NCBI GenBank assembly: GCA_946902985.2
Contig: OX336395.1
Span: forward strand, 17,834,708-17,898,707
Source: Meconema thalassinum
Taxonomy: Eukaryota > Arthropoda > Insecta > Orthoptera > Tettigoniidae
Length of the DNA: 64,000 bases
Direction: 5' to 3'
Shown: piece by piece, positions 12,481 to 24,430 of the stretch
Layout of the letters: every line of letters starts with the position of its first letter
Numbering within the stretch: position 1 is the stretch's first letter
Position numbers and translations under genes: made by a program
The notes under the pieces: model-generated
The model's input: the letters and a program-made list of their open reading frames with translations, nothing else
What the model was told of the DNA's origin: nothing
Databases searched by the model: none

Positions 12481-15400
12481 GAGTATTTTGTGTGTGTGTG
12501 TATAGTAGAGAGCGTGTACAAGTTGGTGTTGGAAATATATTTACAAAAGACATGTGTATGGTGCTGATGATCCGAAAAATAATAATTTATCAGTTAGTTC
12601 CCCTTTTTGGTAGAACGTGCGGAGAGAGCGCCTCCTGGTGTGCCTGAAATAGAGTGTGATATAATATCCACATACATTTTGGCTATATCTCATGTACATA
12701 CTTATGTCTACTGTGCACCTTTTAAGTCTAGCTTAACCTAAACTGACCACAGCCTTATTGTTATACTTATGAATGTACTCCTGTCTTCCTGTGTATTTGT
12801 CATGTCTCCTCCGTGTATACAAGTGTATGAGTGTATTTGTGTGTCGTGACGTCACCTTTACCTGATGTCATGAACCTGGTTGTCTGTGCTTCCACGATGC
12901 TGCAGTGGTGGAGCTCTGTGCTGAAATATAAAGACAGGTTATGAATATGCCCTTGGCCAAATATTATTATGCGCATATGTCGCGCAGCGCTTTTAAGGGT
13001 CGGCTTGGATAATGCCACCGCCCTTGAGACCTCTTCGGACGTCTCGCGTATATATGTCGCGTTCGCGCTGCATACGCGTGTTTTCGCTATATATATTGTC
13101 GATCGATGTCGCGTTCGCATCGCATATTTCTATTTATCTTAATGTATTGTCGGTCTTACCCTGGTAACGTCTAGTTGCCTGGTGCCGGACACTCTTATCT
13201 TAATTAAAAGGTGCTTAGCCTAAATTATGTTAGTTAACATTTTAAAAAATATATATTTTGTATTTATGAGTCGAAATGTTCCTTAGTCTAGAGCCGAAAT
13301 GTGCTGTAGCAACTGTTTTACAACTGTGCTTATTAAAATTGCTTAATTCTAAGTTGCGTTCCAAATGCAACTACCTTACCGACTAAATTTTGATGGCGTG
13401 CAATGCGTAGGGGGGTATTGGGATTACGGGTGCCTACTAGGGCTTACACTGCGCCATTGACTGTCGAAATACGCGAGCATGAGTATAGTACCCAGGGACC
13501 TTCGTCCAATTTGCATTGTGGTATAGGTAATCCGAGTGACTACGCATGCAGATTGTGGTTTGGGCACTAAGTTTCGTGCTCAACACGGCTCCTCAATTGG
13601 ACCCGTACGTATAGTAGTTTGGAATTACCTTTCGGCTTGAAGGAGTTACCCCTACCTAGTGACCTCCCTTGCACATTGTCACCCATGTGTTTCGTGGGGT
13701 TTTCCCCTTAATAACTAATATGGGCCCGTGCACTTGCGTTGCTTAGGAGCAAAGGCCTCGCGCGGATATCCATTCCGTTGATCTTATATATGCCTGTGTT
13801 GGCATTCTGGTTGATAAATGTATATGCTTGTACTGGCATTATTCGCTATTTGGTGTTTGTTTGTATTTATTACTGGGTTGCCCACAGGATCCCCTTTGGG
13901 AGCCCGCTGCATACCCCATTTACCATTTAAGCTCTGGAGACTCGGTGTCATCCATTTATATGGGCACGGGCCCGAAGGATCGCATTCATTCCATATGCAC
14001 TATGTATTATTCATTTGTTATTATTTATTAAATCGTCTTCACCTTGTCTTCCGGGACAAGGACTTGGCGGATCTAGGTTTGGTCCCGCTGAATCCTGAGA
14101 TCCTTCTTCACTTCCGCGAGTGGAAGCCTTGCTCCCCGCCATAGGAGCTCTACTTATATTACATGCTAACTACAAGTCTAGTCCTAATGTGGTCGTCTCT
14201 AGGTTCGTCTCCTGAGTCTAGTGTGGAGCTGGCTAATTCTCCTACTAGCCGTCCAAAGTCTCCCCTGCAGGTCTGGCTTCGATGACCGTAGCGCATAGTG
14301 GGTATAACTTTCTCCGACAAGGGGGTAGGCTAGACACACCCTAGATCTTGACGTTTGCCCGCGCTAAGTTATCGATGCTTCAACCCTACGTTATTCTGTC
14401 TTTAGTCTGGGTCAGGATCTGTCGGCGTCTGGCCCCGTCCCTGCTCTTTCGTGGAGCTTCTGCTCCCTCCGTTTACCCGTCTCATCACCATCTAGTGTGA
14501 TGTCAGATTCCTTTTCTTAAAAAAAATAAGTGTGCTTTGTAAATAAGTTTGTGTGTACCATGTAATTATGTAAACTTTTTAGTGTTCTGGGGTTGTAGAA
14601 TCTTCTAAGTGCATAGTCTACTTTAGGCTTGTCACTGCCATGTCGGATTTCCAGCTGTAATGCCTTGGTAATTTCCTAGAGGTGTTAGTAGGTCTGTAGG
14701 GCGTTGGGTCCCTTGTTATTAGGATCCGGGGGGTGTTATTTTCTGAATGTGGTTAAAGCGTGGCAGGAAGGGGTGATGCATCGTTGGACTCCATGTTTAT
14801 GATGGCCGGGAGCCGATGATTCTGCTTGGAGGTATTTACTGTGAGTGGATGGGGTGGGGTTTTCCCAGGTGTTCAAAATTTTAAAAATGTCATGCAGGTG
14901 TAATAATAATAAAATCCCTGGTATGTGGATAGGATATTCCATGCATTGGGATGGATATGAGGCGTGTCCACTCTCACTTGAGGATAAGGCATGTGTCAAG
15001 GTATAATAAGTCTATGTCCCTTGCATGCGGGATTATTTAATAAAAATACTTGTTAATATAATTGTGGCCTCATCTCTCTACATAGAAATGTGCATTGCGC
15101 TTGATATTGGTTCCGACTCACCTCTAATACTCAGGTGTTGGCGTTTAGGGCCAAGGTGTAGCATACCTTGATTTGTTATGAGCATGAAGTCTATTAACCC
15201 CGATGTATATTTTGGAATGTAGTGTAGCTGTTTTTATTGTGTCTGTAGGGCTGTGTTGGATGATGTAGGTGACAGGATATGTAGGAAGAAGGGTACTGGG
15301 GTGGTAGCCCATAGTTGGTACCATGGCCACCTGATGGCACTTTCCATATATATTCCTGTCGTGGTGTGTCATCCTCTCTTAGTCACAATATGTTCTCTAC

Positions 15401-17689
15401 CCGCTTCTTGGGATGTACGCCGGCTAAGTTGAGATGCCATAAAGCATCTCCTGTCTTCTAAAATACCAGTCTATGGAGTGCCTGTGGATCTGTGAAACCT
15501 ATGTTGTGTGAGGTCGCTTACCGCTGCTGCACGCTGGCGCGTGGGACGTTATCGGATAAGTCCTATCTCGTGTCGCGTGGCTAATTGTCAGGTGGCGCGT
15601 GTTGCTTGTTATCGCCCTTGTAGACATGTTCCTAGTGTCGGCAATGTTAGGGCTATGGGATCCTGTATTCCCGAGATTGGTACGGCCCACAGTATTTGTG
15701 TACCATTGGATGCAGAGGCTATTGTAATAGCGCTCTCCGTTCTGCATCAACATCCGTGTCACTGTATGTCGTTATGTTATTGTTTTTGTGCTAGTGTCAT
15801 CATGTCTGCGTGTCATTGTCACGTCTGGCTATGATGAGAATGTCTACCGGCAACAGTGTGTCGCAACGCACTGGAATTCGCTTATTCGCAACGCAGTGCT
15901 TTTTTGTGTATTTGTTTTGTATCCCTGTATACAGGAAGTTTCTAATGTTATGTATGAAGGCTGACGGAACGTGACTTTCGCCACTCTCCGTATGTGGCCA
16001 TGTGTTTTGCAGACTAGGAGGGCCAATGTGTTAACCTGTGATACTTTCGCTCCCAAGCTTGCTTGGACTTTGCTTCCGCAATACCTCTGCTTTATGTAAT
16101 TATCTATGATTTGTGTCTAGCAAGTCTATTGCCTATGTTCGGGGTAATCCAAATTTGCCATTATTTTTGGCCTAATATGCGGTGTTACCTGTTTTGTGTG
16201 GGCGTTTGTTTGTGAGAGTGGCGTCCCCCGTATTCAGGTGTCGGGCACTATGGTTAAAAAAAGTCTTGTGATCCCCGTAGAGGCCTGGCGTTCCTGGTAC
16301 ATCCCCTATTGGTAGTCCCGGGGTCGCTAATGCCCTAAGTAGGCGAGTACCTTAGAACGAATCTACGCCCCTATATGTATGTTAAAGAACCTTGCTGTGT
16401 TCATGATTGTGTGGCTCAATCGTTTATGTGCTTGTATATGGCATTAGTGCAGTGCATCTGCCACCTCTGGTGTATGTTTAAAGCGTGTACACAGTAATAA
16501 TATGCCATTCATATACATATAATTTAAACATTCTTATGCCTATCTTCACTTTTAGCTGTACTCTACGGGGCACAGTGTCTGTATGGGACCCTATGTTTTT
16601 TCTGTATGGGATTGTGTATGCGTGCTGTCTGTGCGATGCTGCCCGTGTAATTGTCTGTCCCCGCGTCCATATTCCTGGTTTAATTTGGACGTACTTGCGG
16701 ATTGCCTTAATTTTGACCAGTTTCCGTCTAGGTGGGAGTGAATTTTTCGCCTGTGCATCGGTCTATCTGGTGTCTGGTAGCGGTGGCTGAGTTTTCTGAC
16801 TTGTCATGTTGAAATATCCGTGTGTTGTATGTAACTGATCTTTCGTTGGTCGACAATTTTTGTTTGTCACGGCGTCCGGTTTTACTGGGTATTCGGACCC
16901 GTGATCCCATGTAGCGCTCCGTGTTTTATGTCTGCGTAGTCTGTTGGAATTTGTACGTCCCTAGTGTGGCCTCTGATTGTGTTGTCGCGCCAAAGATGCC
17001 GTTGGCTAGCTTCTTTTTTGGCACGTTTGTATCGTGTTTCTGTGCGTGCGCATATGCCTTAGGCTAATGCTTAGGCTAATGCCTTGGGATCACATTTTCT
17101 GTGTTTTATGTACCATGGCGTGTATTGTATGTTTGAGACACGCGTATGAAAATGTGCGTTAGTGTGAGTGTTTTGTGTAATTCGGAACGTCCCTCGTACT
17201 TTAATTTCGGGAGTTATCCGGCTTTGCAAATGGTGTGAATGACTGTGTATATTACTGCCGGAGCGAAAGCGCTCCTAGCCCGTTTGGTACTGGCGAAGGT
17301 CGCATGTTCCATTACGTCTTATCGCTGACTGGCGATAGTGTCAAGTTTCAATTGTGTAGGAAGTACTTGCTTGCCTGTCTGGCGGTCTACTTACCACATG
17401 TGTCGAGACAATGTGCGTAGGTTTACTGACGCGTGTTTCTAATGTCTGCATATACAGTGTGCCTTTGGTTCCTCGTCATGTAAAAAACCCTACCTCTGTT
17501 CATATATATTGTGTCCCCAAATTTTGTGTTATTGTAGGCCTGGGGCGAATATGTTTGTCGGTGGTAGGTAGATGTCTTTATGTACGTGTATGTCCGGGCT
17601 TCTAGTCGCGTGTCTGGTTACTAGATGTCGGAGGCGGTTTTATTAGTTTATGTATATTAATCCCTGTTAGCGTGACTGTCCCTTATTGC

Positions 17690-17765
17690 TGTATCCTGCA
17701 ATTGGATAGCTACCCGACCTTGCATTCCTGGTATTCAGAAGGTCGCGGGTTCGAGACCGTCTTTG
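17690..17765 (+). repeat. tRNA-like sequence
   Basis: GGTCGCGGGTTCGAGACC forms a good T-arm/B box. The preceding GACCTT and AGAAGGTC can pair as an anticodon-like stem with an oversized loop, and TTGGATAGCTACCC resembles a D arm. The loop is too long for a working tRNA, so this is a tRNA-derived relic, perhaps a SINE head, in the LTR element. Confidence 0.4.
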
Positions 17766-18013
17766 TTCAGGATGATCATTCCTGTTGCCTTTTGGGCCTG
17801 TGTCTCTGGGACAACTTTGTCAGTGTTATTGACTGTTTGTATGGTATTAACGTTTAGTGTGTGACCTCAAAAATAAATTATAGTATTTTCCCCTGAACCG
17901 TGAGTATTATCCCACGGTGTTTATGCTTAGGCTTGAGCGCTGTTATGGGGAACTAAAAAAAACTGCTTATGGGCAGTGTAAGAAATAACGTACACCTATG
18001 GATCAAATATATA

Positions 18014-18682
18014 CAGTTCAACTTGGATAATTCGAACTTCAAGGGATTAGTAAAAAAAAATTCGAATGATCCAAAAATTCGAATTAAGAAAGTTCCTTGA
18101 AAAGAGTGGAGAGAATATATTGTGTCACGTTTGCGTAATGATTTACGTTCACCAAAGCAGATTAACAGACGACGGTACTTTATAAAGGTTGTATCGTGAA
18201 TAACCTCAAAAGTTTCAAATGGAAAATAAAACCTAAATGTACTATTCACCTATTTAACGACGGCAGTAATACAGCAATCCAGTTAAGTCTCAGAGAAATC
18301 TACTGTTTTTCAAAATAGTTTGAGATTCTTAACTGTTTCCTACAATTAAGTCTCTCAGCCATCACAAAAGAATCTAGCAAATTGTAGGAACGGAAAACAG
18401 AACAACTTAGTCATTTCTACTTAAAAAGACCCGCCTAAGCTCTGTGATGTGTTTTGTTGCTTAGGCTGCACTCGGAACAGTTCCTTCAGTTCAGCCATAT
18501 GACCCAACTGTTTGGCTTCCGATTGGCTTTTTGCACTAAAAACTTCGAATTATCCAAAATATAATTCGAATTAACCACGATTATAAACCATTGATTGCCT
18601 ATAAAATGCTAGGGGCCAAGAGAAAAATTCGAATTAAAGAAGATTTTGAATTATATAATTTGGAATTAGCCACGTTCCACTG
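18014..18682. mobile_element. Tc1/mariner/pogo-like MITE or deleted DNA transposon
   Basis: The left end reads CAGTTCAACTTGGATAATTC after TA (18012-18013). The right end is its imperfect inverse, ending GTTCCACTG before TA (18683-18684). The word TTCGAATT recurs near both ends (18060-18080, 18547-18640). Terminal inverted repeats starting CAGT with a TA duplication fit the Tc1/mariner superfamily, with a pogo/Tigger flavour. The 669-bp body has no transposase domain. It lies within the LTR element, so it inserted later. Confidence 0.7.
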
Positions 18683-18921
18683 TATATACATGTAAAATGT
18701 ACAGTTTTGTGCATGAGTTTTTGTGTGTTTACCCTCTACAGGGGTAGAACCTGTCTTTAGTGTTAATTGTAGTGTAAGCTACCCCGTGAAGGCCTTGTGA
18801 ACATTTATCCATGGGCTTGTGCGGACAGTGAATTTCACTATCGTGCGCACGCCCTCGCTCGTCGGGGTGAATTATTGCGCCCTGTTATGAAGGCATAGGC
18901 TTCAGGTTCCTATTGAGGCGC

Positions 18922-19831
18922 TTATTTACTATCTTTCAGGGGTGTTTTAAGTAAAGCAGGCCTAAGCCTACGTTCCCCGTACTGCCTGTTAATAGGCGTA
19001 GGTATGCTGGCGCCTGAAGGGCTGTGTTGGGTCCGCGCTCTCCTATTAACGTCAGTGTGCGTGTATGTCCTCTTGTCTGCCTGGCTGCGTGGGGTGGGCA
19101 GTAAAATTTTCCTTAAACCCCGTGTATTTTGTTGTGGATGCAGGATCTTGTGTGCAGGCGTGTGTGTTACACCCTGGTGGACTGTAAATAATCCTCCTGT
19201 ATGACTTTGTACTGGGGGTGCACATGTTAGTGTCCGCTTCCGTTCTGGCGAAATCGCCTTCTGAACTGGCGTTAGGGGTCGTGTGATTGTCTGTGTGTGC
19301 CCTTGCAATGTATTGGAGGGTGGTCTGACCGATTTCTGGCCTATGGCCACGGTAGACTCCTTCCCTTGTGTGGCGGTACGTGTCGAGAGGGACATCCTCG
19401 CGAATTGTTGAGTTAGCGTATCTACGCCTATGTCCTCTCTTGGCTGGGCTGGTGGCCCTGCCATGAACTCAAAAAGGCCTTGATGTTTTGGAGTTCCCTA
19501 TATTCTTCCCAAATTTGGGTGTACTGCCTATTGAGGCATATGGCCTGTTCGGCAACTTTGGTACCGTTGGTCCCTATCCGTTTGTGTTTTTTGATGAGTA
19601 TCTCCCATTGCTGGAACATGATCTCGTGTCGGTAGTGAAGTTTCCAGTGTGCGTTAATGATTTGTGCACGGAGGGGGGGATTTTTCGATTCTTGGCGCTG
19701 CGGAGTGGCCGGACAAGTGCCGTTATAATTCGCATATACTGGGCGTGCAGGAGCTGCTGATACCTTCTGAGGTAGTCCTGTCTTGTCTCAAAGACCTTGT
19801 GCCAGGCAATTAACTTCTGGTATTCCCCCAA
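18922..19831 (-). pseudogene. Gag-like gene of the 10.4-kb LTR element, frameshifted
   Basis: Three overlapping frames on the - strand read as one protein with two frame changes: 19831 to about 19645 (containing YLRRYQQLLHAQYMRIITAL), about 19640 to 19470 (QQWEILIKKHKRIGTNGTKV, then WEEYRELQNIKAF), and 19464 to 18922 (REDIGVDTLTQQFARMSLST, then a basic Pro/Thr/Arg-rich tail). The layout is helical and charged first, basic and disordered last, with no zinc knuckle. Position just inside the 5' LTR suggests a capsid-like protein. Homology to known gag families is not recognised; the assignment rests on position and composition. The stretch could alternatively encode two overlapping proteins. Confidence 0.5.
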
Positions 19832-20109
19832 TGCTCCTCAGCACAGCTAGGCGGTATAAAGGGCCCATCCTGAATCAAGAGTATGTTTAAAAAGAACTGT
19901 GTGTGTTTTCCAGTGTATTAGCTTTCTGATTCTTTCTAGGGGGGGGGGGGGGTAGGTGGGTTGACAAAAATTTCCCTTGTGTTGTTAGAGTGAAGGGAAA
20001 AATAATGCTTTCTGTCAAAAAAAAATTAACTTTTGCTTGGCTGCTTGCGGTACGGATCGCTCTACCACGGGGGCTCGTTGTGTGAGTCCCTTTACCCTTA
20101 TTTTGCGTG

Positions 20110-20127
20110 GTAGCCGCGCCTCCACCA
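20110..20127 (-). other. Primer-binding site of the 10.4-kb element
   Basis: Four bases inside the 5' LTR the sense strand reads TGGTGGAGGCGCGGCTACC. A start with TGG (complement of tRNA CCA) next to the LTR is the expected PBS layout. The first 11 bases are shared with the PBS of the 17.66-kb element. I could not assign the tRNA. Confidence 0.7.
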
Positions 20128-20131
20128 AATA

Positions 20132-21012
20132 TGTTTTATCCCTTGGTTGGGGGTGGGAAAAACACGTTAGTGTAAATGTGCTAATTTAGAAGACTGTTTC
20201 CGGATGAGAGTAGTGTCCCGTGATTGGGAGAGACTACTAGTGTAGTGTGTTGGTGTGAATGCTTAAGCTATTGGGGGCGTCCCTGCAGAATGCAATTATC
20301 TGTCAGGGGATGAATGTCTAGTGCCGGCTGCTAAACTAGCTTGCCAGCTGAGTAGGATGAGCAATTAAATGAATGTGCAGAGTCAGTGATTCAGCGCTCT
20401 GCAGTCGAGTCGTGTGCTCGAGTACAATGGAATCTGACGATGCAGTTATTGGCTTCTACGGTCACGGGCAATTATGACTAAGGTCAGGTTGGGTATGAGG
20501 ATGTAAAGTGGAGTGTGTTTAGTAATAAGCGTGTAGTTTACTGACCATGTATTTATTGGCCAGTAGATGTAATGTGATGTCCCTCTTGGGGAGTTTAAAC
20601 AAATATGAAATACAATTTGTGAAGTGTACAAATGTTTGGGGTAGGTGTTTACAAGAATAAGGATCCTGAGCACCGCTAGATCTCACCTGGTGAAGAGCTG
20701 GAACGGACGTCGTCGGGCAGGGCCGCTGGCGAAGAACAGCACAGAACAACAGATAATCCTTCCTGTCCGGGTTCCATTCTTATATGTTTCGGCGCAGCTT
20801 GGTCAGCATTGCATCAGTGTAGCTGCCCCAGATAGTTGTTAGTGTAAATGTTTATGTAAGTTTTGCAAGCCGTTGGCTAACCTCCCAGGCTTAGGTGGTC
20901 GCCGCTTACTGTGTAGAGATATGTTCTGGAATTATAATGTTTCCGGTTGGGGTGGTTTTGGTAGAAGATGGAGGGGTGGTTCTCAGGGGGTACTGCCCCC
21001 CCGGACTGTACA
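20132..21012 (-). repeat. 5' LTR of the 10.4-kb element
   Basis: An 881-bp LTR matching 10574-11465. By eye there is one substitution in the first ~650 bp and about 13 in the remaining ~240 bp, plus a shorter C run. It ends CTGTACA and satellite sequence resumes at once. Confidence 0.9.
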
Positions 21013-21150
21013 CAAGGCTGAATATTAGGTTGGAGGTAGATGGTCGACCATATTAGGGTTTAGTGGCCACCATTTTGGTTTTTGGCTACGGTCTGAGAGA
21101 GAAAGTAGGTTTCCTCACAAGGCTGGATATAAGGTTGGAGGTAGAAGGAA
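21013..21150. repeat. Satellite remnant after the LTR insertion
   Basis: The ~107-bp satellite resumes with CAAGGCTGAATATTAGGTTG and continues for a little over one monomer before breaking off near 21150. It is the far side of the array at 5640-10573, which shows the LTR element inserted into it. Confidence 0.9.
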
Positions 21151-21545
21151 CTACTTGAAAAGTGAATATCTGCAATCCTTACCTGAGTTACCGATATGAC
21201 ACGCTAAAACAGCCATCACAATTAACAGCGGTTAGCATACAGAGTCTACACACACCCGAAGTACACGGGGCTACATTACAGCGTTGTCGTATCCTCTAAA
21301 CTATGGACCCAAGCATTTGGTTTATCGGCCCGCTACCAAATAGGAATCTGGATCTCAAATGTTTGCTTTTAATTTTCCTATAAACAATATTAACACCTCC
21401 ATTCTTCAGTCCATGACTTATTGGTCCTTATATTCATTTTCTCACCAAAATGGCGGCTGTTAATTACTGTTTTGAACTGGCGTCGATCTTATATAATTTC
21501 TTCTGTGATTCCAATTCCTTGAAGATCTTTGTCTATTTCACTAAG
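21151..21545. other. No feature recognised
   Basis: About 400 bp between the satellite and a LINE 3' end. CACCAAAATGGCGGCTG near 21445 resembles words in the diverged repeats at 62.1-63.3 kb, but alignment is too short to assign. Confidence 0.3.
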
Positions 21546-24420
21546 TCACTGGTTCTTGACTTCCATTGAGAGTGCATGGTTCGGAATCATTTTGGTGAAC
21601 CTGTGATGGTTCATTTTGAGAATGTTGCAGTAGAACGTAAATTGCCTTTTCCTGAAGGTGTCGGTGATCTTTTCAGAATGCTGATAAATCTCCCGACACT
21701 TCCGTTTCACCCAGATTTCTTCTGAGCACACTGGACCTAGGATTTTCCTTTCTTGTTTCTCTATGTCCTTACTAAGCGATCTACCTTCAATGATCAATGT
21801 TTCTGAGCCACACAGTGCTTCAGATTTGATGACTGTGGTATAATGTCCTTACTAAGAGATCTACCTTCAATGATCAATGTTTCTGAGCCACATAGAGCTT
21901 CAGGTGTGATTACTGTGGTATAATGTCCTTACTAAGAGATCTACCTTCAATGATCAATGTTTCTGAGCCACATAGAGCTTCAGGTGTGATGACTGTGGTA
22001 TAATGTCCTTACTAGATGTCTACCTTCAATGATCAATGTTTCTGAGCCACACAGTGCTTCAGGTGTGATTACTGTGGTATAATGTCCTTACTAAGAGATC
22101 TACCTTCAATGATCAATGTTTCTGAGCCATATAGAGCTTCAGGTTTGATTACTGTGGTATCATGTCCTTACTAAGAGATCTACCTTCAATGATCAATGTT
22201 TCTGAGCCATATACAGCTTCAGGTTTGATAACTGTGGTATAATGTCCATACTAAGTGATCTACCTTCAATGATCAATGTTTCTGAGCCACATAGAGCTTC
22301 AGGTTTGATTACTGTGGTAAATTGTCCTTACTAAGAGATCTACCTTCAATGATCAATGTTTCTGAGCCACATAGAGCTTCAGGTTTGATTACTGTGGTAT
22401 AATGTCCTTACCAAGAGATCTACCTTCAATGATCAATGTTTCTGAGCCACATAGTGTTTCAGCTTTGATTTCTGTGGTATAATGTCCTTACTAAGAGATC
22501 TACCTTTAATGATCAATGTTTCTGAGCCACATAGAGCTTCAGGTTTGATTTCTGTGGTATAATGTCCTTACCAAGAGAGCTACCTTCAATGATCAATGTT
22601 TCTGCGCCACACAGTGCTTCAGCTTCGATCACAGTGGTATAAAGTCCTTACTAAGAGGTCTACCTTCAATGATCAATGTTTCTGAGCCATATAGAGCTTC
22701 AGTTTTGATTACTGTGGTATAATGTCCTTACTAAGAAATCTACCTTCAATGATCAATGTTTCTGAGCCATATAGAGCTTCAGGTTTGATTACTGTGGTAT
22801 CATGTCCTTACTTTGAGACCTTCCTTCAATGATCAATGTTTCTGAGCCATATAGAGCTTCAAATTTGATTACTGTGGTATGATGTCCTTTCTGAGAGATC
22901 TACATTCAATGGTCAATGTTTCTGAGCCACACAGTGCTTCAGCTTTGATTACTGTGGTATAATGTTTCTGAGCCACATAGAGCTTCAGGTGTGATTACTG
23001 TGGTATAATAACCTTACTAAGAGATCTACCTTCAATGATCAATATTTCTGAGCCACATATAGCTTCAGGTTTGATTACTGTGGTATAATGTCCTAACTAA
23101 GAGACCGTCCTTCAGTGATCAATGTTTCTGAGCCATATTGGTGTGATTACTGTTGTATAATGTCCTAACTAAGAGATCTACCTTCAATGATCAATGTTTC
23201 TGAGCCGCACAGTGCTTCAGGTTTGATTACTGAGGTATAATGTCCTTACTAAGAGATCTACCTTCAATGATCAATGTTTCTGAGCCATATAGAGCATCAG
23301 GTTTGATTACTGTGGTAATATGTCTTAGATGTTGATTTATTAATTACATCTGTAGGTAAAGGCCTTCTGTAATTTTGAAGTTCTCTCTTTGTTTGCGTCG
23401 CGATTCAAACATGAAGTAAAGTACTTTCCAGTCATTTGCCTGGAGGGAGTGTGGAAAACCCTGGGAAAACCCTTCTGGATGGGTGCTGCTAGCATTTACT
23501 TGATGGTATTTTGCCGAATTAATTCTTCAGAAGTTTCCTGTCTAGATGACTAGAGGATTCGTCCATGCATTTGGAATCCCGTCTTAACTGTAATTTCGCG
23601 AATTCTTTCAAGGACCTGAATTGCCTCTTATGAATTTTTAGATAGAATAGCTAGGTCATCCGCGTAGGCCAAACCCTGCAGATGAATTTAATGTTTAGTC
23701 GTCAGCCAATCGTTATTTCTCTTAATTTTCCTTGTCCTTGTAACTTATTCGAGGACACGATTGAACAATAACGGTGATGATCGTCTCCTTGTTGAAGTCC
23801 TGTGCTAATATGAAAAAGGTCAGAAATCTGACTGAAAGTTAACTATTGACGTTATGGCTGTCAGGGTCTGTTGAATCAATTCTCTTGTTTTCCTGTCAAC
23901 TTTGGATACTTCTAGAATTATGAATAGTGTGTGTGGGTCTACTGAGTCGCCAGCTTTACTGAAGTCTCCAAAGATAGCGTTGTTTGCGTGCCTTTATGGA
24001 TTCGCAAGGTGGTTTTGAGATTGAGAATTTGTTCTGCACAGGACCGGCCATTTATGAATCATGCCTGTTATTCGCCAATTAGAAGTTCAGTTTGGTTTTC
24101 TAGTCCCGTGAATAACGCTTTAGGGAGAATTTTTTACACGAGCGATAGTGAGGATATTGGTGTCCGTTCTCTCCCCCTTTTTATGTAGTGGGTGAATTAG
24201 ATTCCAATTCCAGTCTTCAGGAATTTTATCCATAAACGTACAAGTATTACTTGAAATTTCTCAGCTATGCTTTCACCTCTTAATCTCAACATTACATCTT
24301 CCTTTGCAGCTTAGCTATTTTTAAGTTCATGGATTATTTTCTCGATTTCTTCTAATTGAGGCCGTTCTGAATCCGGATTTGGTATCGGTTGCTCAAATCA
24401 GAAATGTTGTTCAGGAGTAT
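21546..24420 (-). pseudogene. LINE (RTE-like, family B) remnant carrying an internal tandem array
   Basis: Read on the - strand, the reverse transcriptase core is at about 24060-23640: FGDFSKAGDS (about 23970), TGLQQGDDHHRYC (about 23800), and the catalytic LAYADDLAILSKNS (about 23660). The C-terminal part is 21797-21546 (KITDTFRKRQFTFYCNILKM). Between them the ORF is expanded into an ~80-bp tandem array. The same domains and very similar DNA occur at 31510-33985, so both are copies of one family. Frameshifts and stops abound; it cannot encode an active protein. Confidence 0.8.
21775..23325. repeat. ~80-bp tandem array derived from LINE coding sequence, about 20 units
   Basis: Units repeat at almost exactly 80 bp, each containing CTACCTTCAATGATCAATG and TTTCTGAGCCACATAGAGC. 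On the - strand a unit translates as a segment with ALYGSETL and IIEGRSLSKD, the conserved motif region after the LINE reverse transcriptase. LINE sequence continues in register on both sides (LRHITTVIKPDALYGSETL on the 5' side, EKQERKILG on the 3' side), so the array grew in place inside the LINE copy. 80 is not a multiple of three, so the array is not coding as a whole. One truncated unit is near 22960. Confidence 0.9.
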
Positions 24421-24430
24421 CGCTAGTTAA

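Larger units (their letters stand above)
11477..18013 (-). other. Long non-coding internal region of the 10.4-kb element
   Basis: About 6.5 kb with strong strand asymmetry: + strand rich in G and T, element sense strand rich in A and C. No long or domain-bearing open frame is present on either strand. Degenerate tRNA-like patches are visible near 12245-12310, 16870-16915 (- strand) and 17690-17765. Such long non-coding interiors are the hallmark of LARD-type elements; why the length is kept is unknown. Confidence 0.6.
10574..21012 (-). mobile_element. Non-autonomous LTR retrotransposon (LARD-like), 10.4 kb
   Basis: Two direct repeats (10574-11465 and 20132-21012) begin TGTTTTATCCC and end CTGTACA, so they are LTRs with TG...CA ends. 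They flank 8.7 kb of internal sequence. A primer-binding site next to the right LTR and a purine tract next to the left LTR place the element on the - strand. It sits inside the satellite: flanking bases are CATG on the left and CAAG on the right, a 4-bp target duplication with one mismatch. The only coding trace is a broken gag-like frame (18922-19831). No reverse transcriptase, integrase or protease motif is visible, so mobility would need enzymes supplied by another element. Confidence 0.85.

Noticed and set aside
17690..17765. Functional tRNA gene
   Set aside because: The B box is good but the anticodon loop is too long and the acceptor stem does not close.
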